Shown here: positions 18,169 to 26,998 of the stretch, piece after piece
How positions within the stretch are numbered: position 1 is the first letter of the stretch
Layout of the letters: each line of letters begins with the position of its first letter
Source: Prochlorococcus marinus str. MIT 9301
GTDB taxonomy: Bacteria; Cyanobacteriota; Cyanobacteriia; PCC-6307; Cyanobiaceae
Assembly: GCF_000015965.1 (NCBI RefSeq)
Contig: NC_009091.1
Span: 496,001 to 560,000, forward strand
Length of the DNA: 64,000 nucleotides
Direction: 5' to 3'
Notes under the pieces: generated by a model
What the model saw: only the letters and a program-made list of their open reading frames with translations
The model's database searches: none
What the model was told of the DNA's origin: nothing
Made by a program: the position numbers and the translations under genes

Positions 18169-18698
18169 TGATTTTTAGAAAACAAGGATCATCAATAAAA
18201 AAATCAACCAGTTTATCGAGAGAACAGCTGATAGATATTTATGGTTTAAATTCTTATGAATTTACTCAAAAAAATAAAGAAGAAATATTTATATGTAGTA
18301 AAAGTAAAGATTTAGATCTCATAGAACTAGATCAGCTTTTACAAACTGTTGGCTGGAGCAGAAGGCCTATTAGGAGAGTTAAAAGAGCTTTGGATTTTAG
18401 CATTTTGGTAGTTGGGTTATGGCGTCATGATAATAAATTTCCTAGGCTAGTAGGATTTGCAAGATGTACTGGGGATGGAATTCTAGAAGCAACAGTATGG
18501 GATGTAGCTATTAATCCTGTCTATCAAGGACTTGGACTGGGGAAAGAATTAATGAAATATATTTTGAAAGAATTAAAAAATATTGGTATTTCTAAAGTTA
18601 CCCTTTTTGCTGATGCTGAAGTAGTAACATTCTACAAAAGACAGGGTTGGATATTAGAACCAAGAGGTACCAAATGTGCTTTCTGGTACGCAAATTAA
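18168..18698 (+). CDS. GNAT family N-acetyltransferase
   Basis: A 176-residue acetyl-CoA-dependent transferase. The acetyl-CoA loop is VYQGLGLGKELMKY (about 118-131), preceded by the strand ATVWDVAINP and followed by VTLFADAEVVTFYKRQGW, the usual C-terminal end of the fold. The first 45 residues are polar and not part of the core. The target is unknown. It overlaps the exporter gene by one base. The stop meets the convergent glycosyltransferase gene, overlapping by four bases. Confidence 0.9.
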   Translation: MIFRKQGSSIKKSTSLSREQLIDIYGLNSYEFTQKNKEEIFICSKSKDLDLIELDQLLQTVGWSRRPIRRVKRALDFSILVVGLWRHDNKFPRLVGFARCTGDGILEATVWDVAINPVYQGLGLGKELMKYILKELKNIGISKVTLFADAEVVTFYKRQGWILEPRGTKCAFWYAN

Positions 18699-19381
18699 TT
18701 ATTTTTGTAGTAGTCAGAATATATAGATTTTATCGATTCGCCCTTTAACCATCTTCTTCTTAAGTTCCAGTTCCTAAGTGCTTGCAGAAAAATATTTGTT
18801 CTTTCCCATTTCCTTGAACTTATAAAGATTGGTAAATTTAATTGTTTTAAATCTTTTTTATTTTTTAATCTTCTTAAAAAATCTACGTCTTCCATTAAGG
18901 GTATCTTTCTAAAACCATTATTCTTAAAATAATTAGTTTTATGAATAATTAAACCTTGATCGCCATAAGGTTGTTTGAAAAATTTACTTCTTAAATTTAC
19001 AAGAATTTCGAGGACTCTAAAAATCATCTTTTTATGATTAATTTTAAATTTAAAATAGTAAATATAATTCTTGTCTCCCTTTAAAACTGAATTTATTTTT
19101 CTAAACCAATCATGAGTTAATCTTGTATCGGCATGTAAAAATATGAGCCACTCTCCTTTTGCATTCTTAGCACCAATATCTAGTTGTAAACCTCGATTTT
19201 TTTCATTTGATCGATATACTTTCGCCCCATATATGTTCGCCACATCAATTGTTCTATCTTCACTACCACAGTCAACAATAATAATTTCTCCCTCTTTATA
19301 CGTAGTCAACAAGTCTGAAAGTAATAATGGTAAATTATTAGCTTCATTGATAGTTGGGATAATAATTGAGATTTTAAACAA
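18695..19381 (-). CDS. Family 2 glycosyltransferase, TIGR04283 (arsenosugar-type)
   Basis: GT-A fold transferase of 228 residues, with SIIIPTINEANNLPLLLSDL at the N-terminus, the GSEDRTIDVA and GAKVYRSN strands, and the DXD-like HADTRL metal motif (about residues 79-84). The sequence and the adjacent TIGR04282-type gene match the pair annotated in databases as arsenosugar biosynthesis glycosyltransferases. The substrate has not been firmly shown in this lineage, so the arsenosugar label is a family name. It follows the partner gene by 5 bases on the minus strand. Confidence 0.87.
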   Translation of the reverse strand: MFKISIIIPTINEANNLPLLLSDLLTTYKEGEIIIVDCGSEDRTIDVANIYGAKVYRSNEKNRGLQLDIGAKNAKGEWLIFLHADTRLTHDWFRKINSVLKGDKNYIYYFKFKINHKKMIFRVLEILVNLRSKFFKQPYGDQGLIIHKTNYFKNNGFRKIPLMEDVDFLRRLKNKKDLKQLNLPIFISSRKWERTNIFLQALRNWNLRRRWLKGESIKSIYSDYYKNN

Positions 19382-19386
19382 ATTGA

Positions 19387-20022
19387 TTAATTTCTATTCT
19401 CGATATCAAATATTGTATCTATATCTATTTTTTTATCTAAAAACTCATATTTCAATTTTATAGACGCAAAATTATCAATTGTTTTTTTAAGAACATTTTC
19501 TGATCCCCACTTAATGTTAATAAAAGGTAAGTTTAGATGCGATGACATTATTTTTTCTGATAAACCAATAAGCCAATATCCTCCATCATTAGATGGTCCT
19601 AAAATAAGATCATTATGTTGTAGCTTTCTTAGAGTATTTAATAAATCTTGATGACATAAATCAGGAAGGTCAGTACCAATAAAAATAATATTTTTGATCT
19701 TATTTTGTGTACAAAATTTTTTGTTTATAATAATTTGCCTTTTCATTTTTTCTCCCAGACAGCCTTTCCCCTGTAAATTAAATCTTTTTATACCTAATTG
19801 TTTAGACCATCTTTTGCAATTTTTTTCCCCCAAACCAGATATAGCTATAGAAATATCAATTAGTTTAGTTTTTTGGAGAGATTTGGCGACTGAAATAGTG
19901 TGTTTTGTTATCACACTTTGTATTTTTGCCGAATTACTTTTACCTATATCTTTTGATAATCTTGTTTTGCATCTTCCAAAAGCATGCCATTTTGCCATGA
20001 TAATAAGTAATGCTTTATCCAA
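19387..20022 (-). CDS. TIGR04282/DUF2064 family nucleotide-sugar-type transferase
   Basis: A 211-residue protein of the DUF2064 (TIGR04282) family, with a nucleotidyltransferase-like GT-A fold. It opens with IIMAKWHAFGRCKTRLSKDIG, where the basic KTRL loop should bind a nucleotide phosphate, and carries NIIFIGTDLPDL (about 112-123) and ILGPSNDGGYWLIG (about 140-153), both family hallmarks. Paired with the TIGR04283 gene downstream. Reads away from dnaA with 164 bases between the starts. The paired families are named for arsenosugar synthesis, and the actual reaction here is not known. Confidence 0.87.
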   Translation of the reverse strand: MDKALLIIMAKWHAFGRCKTRLSKDIGKSNSAKIQSVITKHTISVAKSLQKTKLIDISIAISGLGEKNCKRWSKQLGIKRFNLQGKGCLGEKMKRQIIINKKFCTQNKIKNIIFIGTDLPDLCHQDLLNTLRKLQHNDLILGPSNDGGYWLIGLSEKIMSSHLNLPFINIKWGSENVLKKTIDNFASIKLKYEFLDKKIDIDTIFDIENRN

Positions 20023-20158
20023 AAATTTATTGCGATTATAAATAATTATATGCCTATAAAAAATAAAATTTTTTTAGAGGTTTGTATCATGGTTTGTTAA
20101 GTAATTTTAAATTTGTCGTGATCTTGTGATTTGATAATGGCCAATTATTAAATTCCAA

Positions 20159-20175
20159 CTAGATTAATAATCTAG
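20159..20175. promoter_or_regulatory. Perfect palindrome just upstream of dnaA
   Basis: CTAGATT (20159-20165), AAT, AATCTAG (20169-20175): perfect 7-bp arms ending 11 bases before the TTG start of dnaA. It could be an operator or a translation-limiting hairpin. It is not a DnaA box, and I see no clustered DnaA boxes in the gap. Confidence 0.4.
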
Positions 20176-20186
20176 AGAATAAAATT

Positions 20187-21581
20187 TTGCAAACAATTAA
20201 TCCTATTTGGGCGGAAGTTCAACAATCACTGAAAAAAACTTTAAGTAAGCCTTCATTTGAGACATGGATAAGGCCTGCTAAATTTAATTGTTTTGAAAAT
20301 GGCTTATTGACTTTAATCGCTCCAAATACATTTTCCAGTGATTGGTTAAGAAAGAATTATTGTCAAACTATCGAAAAGGCTGCAAAAGAAATATGCGGCC
20401 ATGATGTAAAAGTTGTTTTTAAATCTGAAAAAAATATAAGCAGAGATTCAACAAATAAAGAGAACCTAGATGATCAGATTGTGAATCATAAAACAAAATC
20501 ATTTCCTAATAATAGTCAAGAAATTTCTTCAAAAAATAGATCCAAAAATCCCAACGGTCTAAATTTACGTTACGTCTTTAAAAGATTTGTTGTAGGTCCA
20601 AATAGTAGGTTGGCTCATGCAGCGGCTTTAGCAGTTGCCGAATCACCCGGGAGAGAATTTAATCCCTTATTTATTTGTGGTGGAGTAGGTCTCGGTAAAA
20701 CTCATTTAATGCAAGCAATAGGCCATTATCGAGTAGAAATAGATCCAGAGGCAAAAGTTAAATATGTATCTACAGAAACTTTTACTAATGACGTTATTAG
20801 TGGTATTAGAAGAGACGGAATGACAGCTATTCGAGATAAATATAGAAATGTAGATTTGATTTTAATAGACGATATACAGTTCTTAGAAGGCAAAGAGTAT
20901 ACACAGGAAGAATTTTTTCATACTTTTAACGCTCTTCACGAATCAGGAAGTCAAATAGTAATCGCTAGTGATAGACCTCCAAATCAATTGTCTGGAATTC
21001 AGGAGAGATTAATTTCTAGGTTCTCGATGGGCATGACTGCAGATATTCAACCACCTGACCTTGAGACAAGGACAGCAATCCTTCAAAAAAAGGCAGAACA
21101 AGAAAGTATGAGTCTACCAAGAGATTTAATTCAATTTATAGCAGGAAGATTCACTTCGAATATTCGAGAATTGGAAGGAGCATTTACTAGAGCTGTTGCA
21201 TTTGCATCAATAACAGGCTTGCCAATGACAGTTCAATCAATTGCTCCAATGCTTGATCCGAATAGTGTTGGAGTAGTTGTCAGTCCAAAACAAGTTATTA
21301 ATAAAGTGTCAGATTTCTTTAAAGTTTCTACTGATGAATTGATTAGCTCAAGTAGGAGAAAACCAGTAAGTCAAGCTAGGCAAATAGGTATGTATCTTAT
21401 GCGACATGGAACGGATTTAAGCCTACCAAGAATTGGAGATGAGTTTGGGGGCAAAGACCATACAACGGTTATGTATGCTATTGAACAAGTTGAAAAAAAA
21501 TTGTCTATTGATCCTAATATTGCAAGTCAAGTTCAAAAAATAAGGGATTTGCTTCAAATAGATTCAAGAAAAAATTTATAG
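20187..21581 (+). CDS. dnaA: Chromosomal replication initiator DnaA
   Basis: AAA+ protein that opens the replication origin. The 464-residue protein has domain I (about 1-80), a Ser/Lys/Asn-rich linker (about 85-120), the AAA+ domain with Walker [10 protein letters not shown] (about 165-173) and Walker [10 protein letters not shown], the sensor region, and the DNA-binding domain IV with its signature [15 protein letters not shown] (about 420-434). The start is TTG: no ATG gives a complete domain I. No dnaN, gyrase or DnaA-box cluster is nearby, so the origin is probably elsewhere, as is usual in cyanobacteria. Confidence 0.97.
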   Translation: MQTINPIWAEVQQSLKKTLSKPSFETWIRPAKFNCFENGLLTLIAPNTFSSDWLRKNYCQTIEKAAKEICGHDVKVVFKSEKNISRDSTNKENLDDQIVNHKTKSFPNNSQEISSKNRSKNPNGLNLRYVFKRFVVGPNSRLAHAAALAVAESPGREFNPLFICGGVGLGKTHLMQAIGHYRVEIDPEAKVKYVSTETFTNDVISGIRRDGMTAIRDKYRNVDLILIDDIQFLEGKEYTQEEFFHTFNALHESGSQIVIASDRPPNQLSGIQERLISRFSMGMTADIQPPDLETRTAILQKKAEQESMSLPRDLIQFIAGRFTSNIRELEGAFTRAVAFASITGLPMTVQSIAPMLDPNSVGVVVSPKQVINKVSDFFKVSTDELISSSRRKPVSQARQIGMYLMRHGTDLSLPRIGDEFGGKDHTTVMYAIEQVEKKLSIDPNIASQVQKIRDLLQIDSRKNL

Positions 21582-21588
21582 TTTTACT

Positions 21589-22818
21589 TTAACTAGAGAT
21601 AAAATTTCTAGGATCTTGATCATATCTATGCCTGAAAGGTATATTATCTATTTCATTAATATTACTAAGCGATTCAATTTTATTTAATGATTGCCTTAAT
21701 AACCTTGCTGAAATAATTGGCATATCTCTTGGAACTGAAACTCTATTTTTTAAGTATCTTAGAGAGATTCCTGAAAGTTTTTTAGGGATTAATACTTCGC
21801 CTGTGATCATATGGCTCAAAGCTGATCTCAATGATTCGTCAAAGGATTCTTTATTGTATGGATTTACTTTTAGTAAATTTTCTTTATGCTTTATCACTCT
21901 TTTAAGAGCAATTGTTGCATAATATTTTGAGTCATAATTTTGGTTTAATTCATAATTACCTAAACCCTCACCAGTATCTATTAACTTTGAGAAAGTAATC
22001 TGTTGTTCATTGCTTTCTTTATAGCATCCTCCCATTTGTGGGGGTAAATCATGAGAGTGAGTATGGAAATCTCCTTGAGTGCCTCTATAAGCACTTGTCC
22101 CCTCAAAAAGGGTAAGCCAGTTATCTACATGACGATAATTAGATCTTAAATTAAACCCTTTATAATAAATAAGTGAAGCGTTCATTCTCTCCATATAGGG
22201 AATAAAAATTATATCTCCAACACCAGGCTCTACATTACCCGTGTTAGAAACTGATGGATCAACAAATCCTGATTTTGAGCTACTTAAGATTTCATCGAGT
22301 TTAGAAATGGATTCTTTAAATCTTTTTTTTCTAAAGGAGTTATCTATAAAATTAAAACTTTCTCGGCAGAGCCAATTACACCAGGATCTAAAAATTTCTC
22401 TTTCTAAATTTCGAATTTTGATAAGGTGACTAGATGTAATAAAAGATCCAAGTGCTCCAAATTCATTTTCTAAAAAAGCTATTATATTGTCGCTTTCAGT
22501 TATAACTTTCCCTTTAAATTCAATTGCAGGTAATTTTCCCGATCTGACTTTTTCAAGGAACCAACCTTCTTTTTGGCCGTAGCAAAACATATTTATTTTC
22601 TGGACTCTGTATGGAATTTTCTTAAATTCAAGCCATAACCATATCTTCTGACAGTAAGGACACCAAGAATGCCTATCCCTATAGAGGGTAACTAATACAT
22701 CATTTTCACTATGCCCAAATAATCTTAAATTTGCATAGGAATTATTTATACCATGGACTCTATCAAGATCTTCAACTTCAAATTTATTTAAATCATCCCA
22801 TGACAAAATCCCATTCAT
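21589..22818 (-). CDS. Glutathione S-transferase-like protein with long C-terminal extension
   Basis: A 409-residue protein with a glutaredoxin/GST N-terminal thioredoxin fold: the strand LVTLYRDRHSWCPYCQKIW holds a CxxC pair (Cys53, Cys56), and the glutathione-binding turn is GKLPAIEFKGKVITESDNI. A helical GST C-terminal domain follows to about 240, including YMERMNASLIYYKG. The last 150 or so residues form an extension not found in ordinary GSTs. The CPYC pair suggests thiol-disulfide or dehydroascorbate-type chemistry. Divergent from glutathione reductase with a 52-base gap, which supports a glutathione-linked role. Confidence 0.85.
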   Translation of the reverse strand: MNGILSWDDLNKFEVEDLDRVHGINNSYANLRLFGHSENDVLVTLYRDRHSWCPYCQKIWLWLEFKKIPYRVQKINMFCYGQKEGWFLEKVRSGKLPAIEFKGKVITESDNIIAFLENEFGALGSFITSSHLIKIRNLEREIFRSWCNWLCRESFNFIDNSFRKKRFKESISKLDEILSSSKSGFVDPSVSNTGNVEPGVGDIIFIPYMERMNASLIYYKGFNLRSNYRHVDNWLTLFEGTSAYRGTQGDFHTHSHDLPPQMGGCYKESNEQQITFSKLIDTGEGLGNYELNQNYDSKYYATIALKRVIKHKENLLKVNPYNKESFDESLRSALSHMITGEVLIPKKLSGISLRYLKNRVSVPRDMPIISARLLRQSLNKIESLSNINEIDNIPFRHRYDQDPRNFISS

Positions 22819-22870
22819 TATTTGAATTAAAGCTATAAACTAACGTTATAATAATTGATTAAAAAAAGTC

Positions 22871-24235
22871 TTGGAATTTGAATTTGATTTAATTGTTGTT
22901 GGCGCTGGATCTGGAGGACTCGCTGCGGCTAAACGTGCGGCTAGTTATGGAGCAAAAGTCGCAATCATAGAAGCAAATCAAATAGGAGGAACTTGTGTGA
23001 TAAGGGGATGTGTGCCAAAGAAATTAATGGTTTATGCAGCCAAAAGTAAAAAAAATATGGATTCTTCTGAAGGATATGGATTAAAAAATGAAGGTATTAA
23101 TTTTGAATCAAATATTTTGTTGAAGAACGTTAGAGAGGAGGTTTCTAGATTAAGTAATTTACATAGAAATTCTTTAAAAAAGTTGAATATAACTATTTTT
23201 GAAGGCTTAGGAAGATTTATTACTCAAAATGAATTAGAAATTATTTGTTCAAACACAAAGAAAATTAAAAACAAAATAAGTTCAAAAAAAATTCTTATTT
23301 CAGTTGGAGGTAAACCAAAGAAATTAAATATTCCTGGAATAGATTTGGCATGGACTAGTGATGATATTTTTGAATTAGAAAAGTTTCCTAAATCATTATT
23401 AATAGTGGGAGGTGGATATATTGCTTGTGAATTTGCTTCTATTTTCAGAAATTTAGGTACAGAAGTAACTCAATTAATAAGAGGTAAACATTTACTTAAT
23501 GGTTTTGATGAGGATCTTTCTCTATGCCTAGAGGAATCACCTACTTTTACTGATATCAAAATAATCTCCAATGCTCAATTGAAGTCTATCGACAGAGTAA
23601 ATGGAAATTTGGAATCGACCTTAGAATCGGGGGATAAACTCCTAACTAATAATATCCTTATTGCTACAGGAAGAGAACCAAATCTTTTGCCTTTAAATTT
23701 AGATTTTTTAAATCTAAAGATGGATGGCCAATATTTAGATGTTGATGAACTTAATCAAACAAGCAATGCAAATATTTTTGCAGTCGGCGATATCATAAAT
23801 AAACCAAACTTAACTCCAGTAGCAATAGAACAAGGGAGAGTTTTTTCAGATAATTTTTTTAATGACCAAAAAAGAAAGGTAAATTATGAATATATTCCTA
23901 AGGCCGTTTTTACTATTCCTGAAATTTCAACAGTTGGCTTAAGTGAGAAAAGAGCTAAAGAGATTTACTCTGAAAAAAATATAAAAATTTTCAAATGCAA
24001 ATTTACCCCTATGTCTAATACCTTTAAAAAGAATAAATCAAAATGTATGTTGAAGATTGTTGTTCATAAGCTAACTGACAAAGTACTGGGATGTCATATG
24101 TTTGGAGAAACATCATCTGAGATTATTCAAATGGTATCAGTTTCATTAAATGCAGGAATAACAAAAAAAGATTTTGACATTACTATGGCTTTGCACCCAA
24201 CTATCTCAGAAGAATTTGTGACTATGTATGGATAA
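22871..24235 (+). CDS. gor: Glutathione reductase
   Basis: FAD-containing disulfide oxidoreductase that recycles oxidised glutathione. The start is TTG, placed directly before the FAD fold LIVVGAGSGGLAAA. The redox pair is in GGTCVIRGCVPKK (Cys42, Cys47). The second nucleotide-binding loop VGGGYIACEFASIF and the FAD-binding GDI segment AVGDIINKPNLTP follow. The C-terminal HPTISEEF supplies the active-site His/Glu. Length 454 is normal. NADPH preference is expected from the family. It shares a short divergent promoter region with the GST-like gene. Confidence 0.95.
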   Translation: MEFEFDLIVVGAGSGGLAAAKRAASYGAKVAIIEANQIGGTCVIRGCVPKKLMVYAAKSKKNMDSSEGYGLKNEGINFESNILLKNVREEVSRLSNLHRNSLKKLNITIFEGLGRFITQNELEIICSNTKKIKNKISSKKILISVGGKPKKLNIPGIDLAWTSDDIFELEKFPKSLLIVGGGYIACEFASIFRNLGTEVTQLIRGKHLLNGFDEDLSLCLEESPTFTDIKIISNAQLKSIDRVNGNLESTLESGDKLLTNNILIATGREPNLLPLNLDFLNLKMDGQYLDVDELNQTSNANIFAVGDIINKPNLTPVAIEQGRVFSDNFFNDQKRKVNYEYIPKAVFTIPEISTVGLSEKRAKEIYSEKNIKIFKCKFTPMSNTFKKNKSKCMLKIVVHKLTDKVLGCHMFGETSSEIIQMVSVSLNAGITKKDFDITMALHPTISEEFVTMYG

Positions 24236-24237
24236 TA

Positions 24238-25317
24238 TTATGAATTAGAAAATTTTAATTTTTCTTGAACTATCAGAAACACTGTAAGTAAAGCAAAATA
24301 AATAAATAATCCTATCCTTAACTCAGAAAGGAAGTTAAATCCATTCAGGAAAAGAATCTTATCGAGAATGTAGAAAATATAAAGGTTAAGCAAAATAAAT
24401 CCTTCAATTCTGGTGATTTTCCCTTTGCTCCAGAAAATTGGTAAACATGCAAAGGTAGTTAAAACCATAAAAGGTAAGTCAACTTTTATTAGACTTTGTT
24501 CAATTACTAAACCTTTAAATCCTGAAAAAATACTGCAACTTCCAAGGATAAGTAGTTGATTGAGCAAATTGCTTCCTACTACATTCCCAATCGCAAGATC
24601 TGTTTTACCTTTAAATGCAGCAATTATTGAAGTTACTAATTCTGGTAAAGATGTCCCAGTTGCTACGATAGTTAAACCGATAACAATTTCATTTACACCC
24701 AAAAGATTAGCAAGCGTTTGAGAACCATTTACTAAAATATTTGAACCAAAGCTTAAAAGAAATATTCCCAATATTAACTTTAGTAGGATATTAAGCTTCC
24801 CTTTATAGTTATCCGTTAATTCTTCTATCTCTGGTTCAGCATCTTTTGTCTCCTCCCCTTTCTCATTCATGGTGTTGATTTCCCATAATGTATTTAAGAT
24901 TAAACAAAATATTAGAAATATCCCTGCTTGCAATGTTAATAAGCCTGTTGATGACATAGCCCAAACTGCAGATGAAATTGCCATTAAAAGAGGCACATCC
25001 CTCCTAACTATTCTGCTTTTTACCTTAAGAGGTGTTATCAATGAGCTTATGCCCAAAACAACGAGAACATTAAAAATATTGCTTCCAATTACATTGCTTG
25101 CCGCAAGCGAATCACTGCCTTTAAAAATTGAACTTAAACTTACTAACAACTCAGGAGAGCTTGTTCCAAAAGAAACAACTGTTAAACCAATTACTATTTG
25201 AGGTATTCCTAAAATTAAAGATAAAAATATAGCTCCTTGGATGAATAACTCTCCTCCCGCAAAAAGTAGAACTACGCCTAAAACTATTTCTATTATTGGA
25301 AATAAAAAATCATTCAT
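24238..25317 (-). CDS. CaCA family sodium/calcium exchanger
   Basis: Integral membrane antiporter of 359 residues with about ten helices. The two inverted alpha-repeats are plain: GLTVVSFGTSSPELLVSL with SNVIGSNIFNVL in the first half, and GLTIVATGTSLPELVTSI with GNVVGSNLLNQLL in the second. An acidic loop (about residues 148-170) separates the halves. Resembles bacterial YrbG-type calcium/sodium exchangers. Cation choice (Na, H, Ca or K) cannot be fixed from sequence. Convergent with gor at a 2-base gap and divergent from pyrC. Confidence 0.93.
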   Translation of the reverse strand: MNDFLFPIIEIVLGVVLLFAGGELFIQGAIFLSLILGIPQIVIGLTVVSFGTSSPELLVSLSSIFKGSDSLAASNVIGSNIFNVLVVLGISSLITPLKVKSRIVRRDVPLLMAISSAVWAMSSTGLLTLQAGIFLIFCLILNTLWEINTMNEKGEETKDAEPEIEELTDNYKGKLNILLKLILGIFLLSFGSNILVNGSQTLANLLGVNEIVIGLTIVATGTSLPELVTSIIAAFKGKTDLAIGNVVGSNLLNQLLILGSCSIFSGFKGLVIEQSLIKVDLPFMVLTTFACLPIFWSKGKITRIEGFILLNLYIFYILDKILFLNGFNFLSELRIGLFIYFALLTVFLIVQEKLKFSNS

Positions 25318-25404
25318 ATTTAGGCTTTAATTAAGATAATAAAAATTCTCATAATTGATTAGTAAATTGATTAATAACTATCCTCGAATATCTATAATTT
25401 ATTG

Positions 25405-25431
25405 TCAATTTTAATTTGCTGTTAAAATTGA
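25405..25431 (+). promoter_or_regulatory. Perfect hairpin in the pyrC leader
   Basis: TCAATTTTAA (25405-25414) and TTAAAATTGA (25422-25431) are perfect 10-bp arms with the loop TTTGCTG, ending 16 bases before the TTG start of pyrC. A G-T pair can extend the stem. The position suits control of translation initiation, or an operator in the divergent promoter region. Confidence 0.5.
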
Positions 25432-25447
25432 TTAAATAGAAAAAATT

Positions 25448-26497
25448 TTGAAGACTTTAACCATAATAAAACCTGATGATTGGCATTTACATCTAAGAGA
25501 AGGTCTTGTATTAAAAAATATCATTCATTTTACTTCAGAATATTTTGGGAGAGCCATTGTCATGCCAAATACTAAAGTTCCCATAACATCAATTAAAAGC
25601 GCTATTTCTTATAAGAAATCTATTATTGAAGCGTTGCCAGAAAGTTCTAAGTTTAAACCCCTAATGACAATGTATCTTACAGATGAAACTGATAAAGGAG
25701 AATTAATAAATGGTTTTAAAAATAATGTCTTTTTTGCTGCAAAATTATATCCTGCTAACGCTACAACAAATTCCAGTCATGGAGTAAGGAAAATAGAAAA
25801 TTTATATAAGATCTTTGAATCAATGCAAGATTCTGGAATGCCTCTTTTAATTCATGGGGAAGTGACTGATTCTGAAGTAGATGTATTCGATAGAGAAGAA
25901 GTTTTTATAGACAAAGAACTCTCTCAAATCACTAAAAGATTTCCAAAATTAAAAATCGTTTTAGAACATATAACTACCTCTTATGCAGTGAATTTTGTTA
26001 AGGAAAATAATATTGGAGCAACTATCACTCCGCATCATTTACATATCAATAGAAATGCAATGTTTTTTGGAGGTTTAAATAGTGATTTTTACTGCTTACC
26101 AGTTGCTAAGAGGGAAAATAATAGACTTGCTTTAAGAAAAGCTGCAACAAGTGGGGAAAAATGTTTTTTCTTGGGAACTGACTCCGCTCCACATCTTAGG
26201 AAGTGGAAAGCTTTTTGTGGATGCGCAGGTATTTTTAATTCACCAGTTGCAATAGAAAGCTATTTAACGGTATTTGAAGAGGAGGATGCTCTAGATAATT
26301 TTGAAAAGTTTGCAAGTTTGAATGGCCCTAATTTTTATAATGTGCCCCCAAATAAAGAAAAATTAAAATTAGTGTCTAGACCTAATAAAATTAAAGAATT
26401 TATTGATGTTATTCAAGAAAAAAATACTGTAGGACAAATAAAACCATTTCATGCAGGTGAAACTTTACAATGGCAAGTGGAAGGGAAATTAATTTAA
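25448..26497 (+). CDS. pyrC: Dihydroorotase
   Basis: Zinc enzyme that cyclises carbamoyl aspartate to dihydroorotate in pyrimidine synthesis. The 349-residue protein is of the E. coli (class II) type: metal-binding DWHLHLREG at residues 11-19, the carbamylated lysine at about 99 (FAAKLYPANATTNSSHG), further metal histidines in LLIHGE and VLEHITT, and catalytic Asp in GTDSAPH. The start is TTG, followed directly by the first strand. A strong inverted repeat sits just upstream. Followed by the tRNA-Leu gene. Confidence 0.96.
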   Translation: MKTLTIIKPDDWHLHLREGLVLKNIIHFTSEYFGRAIVMPNTKVPITSIKSAISYKKSIIEALPESSKFKPLMTMYLTDETDKGELINGFKNNVFFAAKLYPANATTNSSHGVRKIENLYKIFESMQDSGMPLLIHGEVTDSEVDVFDREEVFIDKELSQITKRFPKLKIVLEHITTSYAVNFVKENNIGATITPHHLHINRNAMFFGGLNSDFYCLPVAKRENNRLALRKAATSGEKCFFLGTDSAPHLRKWKAFCGCAGIFNSPVAIESYLTVFEEEDALDNFEKFASLNGPNFYNVPPNKEKLKLVSRPNKIKEFIDVIQEKNTVGQIKPFHAGETLQWQVEGKLI

Positions 26498-26546
26498 AAA
26501 ATTAGATTTAATCTAAGAATCAAAAGTGTAAATTTTCCAATTTTTC

Positions 26547-26576
26547 TTGGATAAATGGGTAGCTTTCGGCTACGAT
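26547..26576 (+). promoter_or_regulatory. Candidate promoter of tRNA-Leu
   Basis: TTGGAT (26547-26552) and TACGAT (26571-26576), 18 bases apart, are fair -35 and -10 matches and would start transcription about 14 bases before the tRNA. A perfect 5-bp hairpin, GTAGC/GCTAC (26559-26573), lies within the same stretch. Confidence 0.4.
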
Positions 26577-26596
26577 TAGATAGCGCAAATTCCTTC

Positions 26597-26682
26597 GGGA
26601 GTGTGGCGGAATTGGTAGACGCGCCGGACTTAAAATCCGTCGAGCGATTTAGCTCGTGGGGGTTCAAGTCCCCCCACTCCCA
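26597..26682 (+). tRNA. trnL-UAA: tRNA-Leu (anticodon UAA)
   Basis: Class II tRNA of 86 bases with all arms visible: acceptor GGGAGTG/CACTCCC, D-stem GCG/CGC, anticodon TAA at 26631-26633 in a CTTAAAA loop, variable arm CGAGC/GCTCG, T-stem GGGGG/CCCCC with TTCAAGT, discriminator A. CCA is not encoded. No intron interrupts the anticodon loop, although this tRNA carries a group I intron in many cyanobacteria and plastids. The outermost anticodon-stem pair (27-43) is a C-U mismatch. Confidence 0.97.
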
Positions 26683-26760
26683 TTATTTAATTATTTATTT
26701 TTAGTTCTGACGATAACTTTCAATAGTTGTTATGTTTTAACTAAGCAACCATAAATCAAA

Positions 26761-26994
26761 ATGGAAAGTATTTTCAATAATTCATTCGCTACTTTAATTG
26801 CATATATTGGAATTATTTCTACTTATTTATTGGTTATTCCATTATTACTATTTTACTGGATGAATAATAGATGGAATATTATGGGCAAATTTGAAAGATT
26901 AGGAATTTATGGCCTCGTATTTCTTTTCTTTCCAGGTTTAATTTTATTTTCTCCATTTTTAAATCTCCGACTAAAAGGAACTGGTAAAGGGTAA
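26761..26994 (+). CDS. ndhL: NDH-1 subunit NdhL
   Basis: Small membrane subunit of the photosynthetic NAD(P)H/ferredoxin-plastoquinone oxidoreductase, specific to cyanobacteria and chloroplasts. At 77 residues it has two hydrophobic helices (about 10-33 and 47-66) joined by the basic turn [14 protein letters not shown], which is highly characteristic. It sits 4 bases before the DUF3007 gene and not far from trpA. In thylakoids it is part of the complex that drives cyclic electron flow and respiration. Confidence 0.94.
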   Translation: MESIFNNSFATLIAYIGIISTYLLVIPLLLFYWMNNRWNIMGKFERLGIYGLVFLFFPGLILFSPFLNLRLKGTGKG

Positions 26995-26998
26995 ATAA

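Noticed and set aside
20023-20186. Replication origin beside dnaA
   Set aside because: No cluster of DnaA boxes and no dnaN or other origin genes. The single palindrome is not a DnaA box. In cyanobacteria the origin is often away from dnaA.
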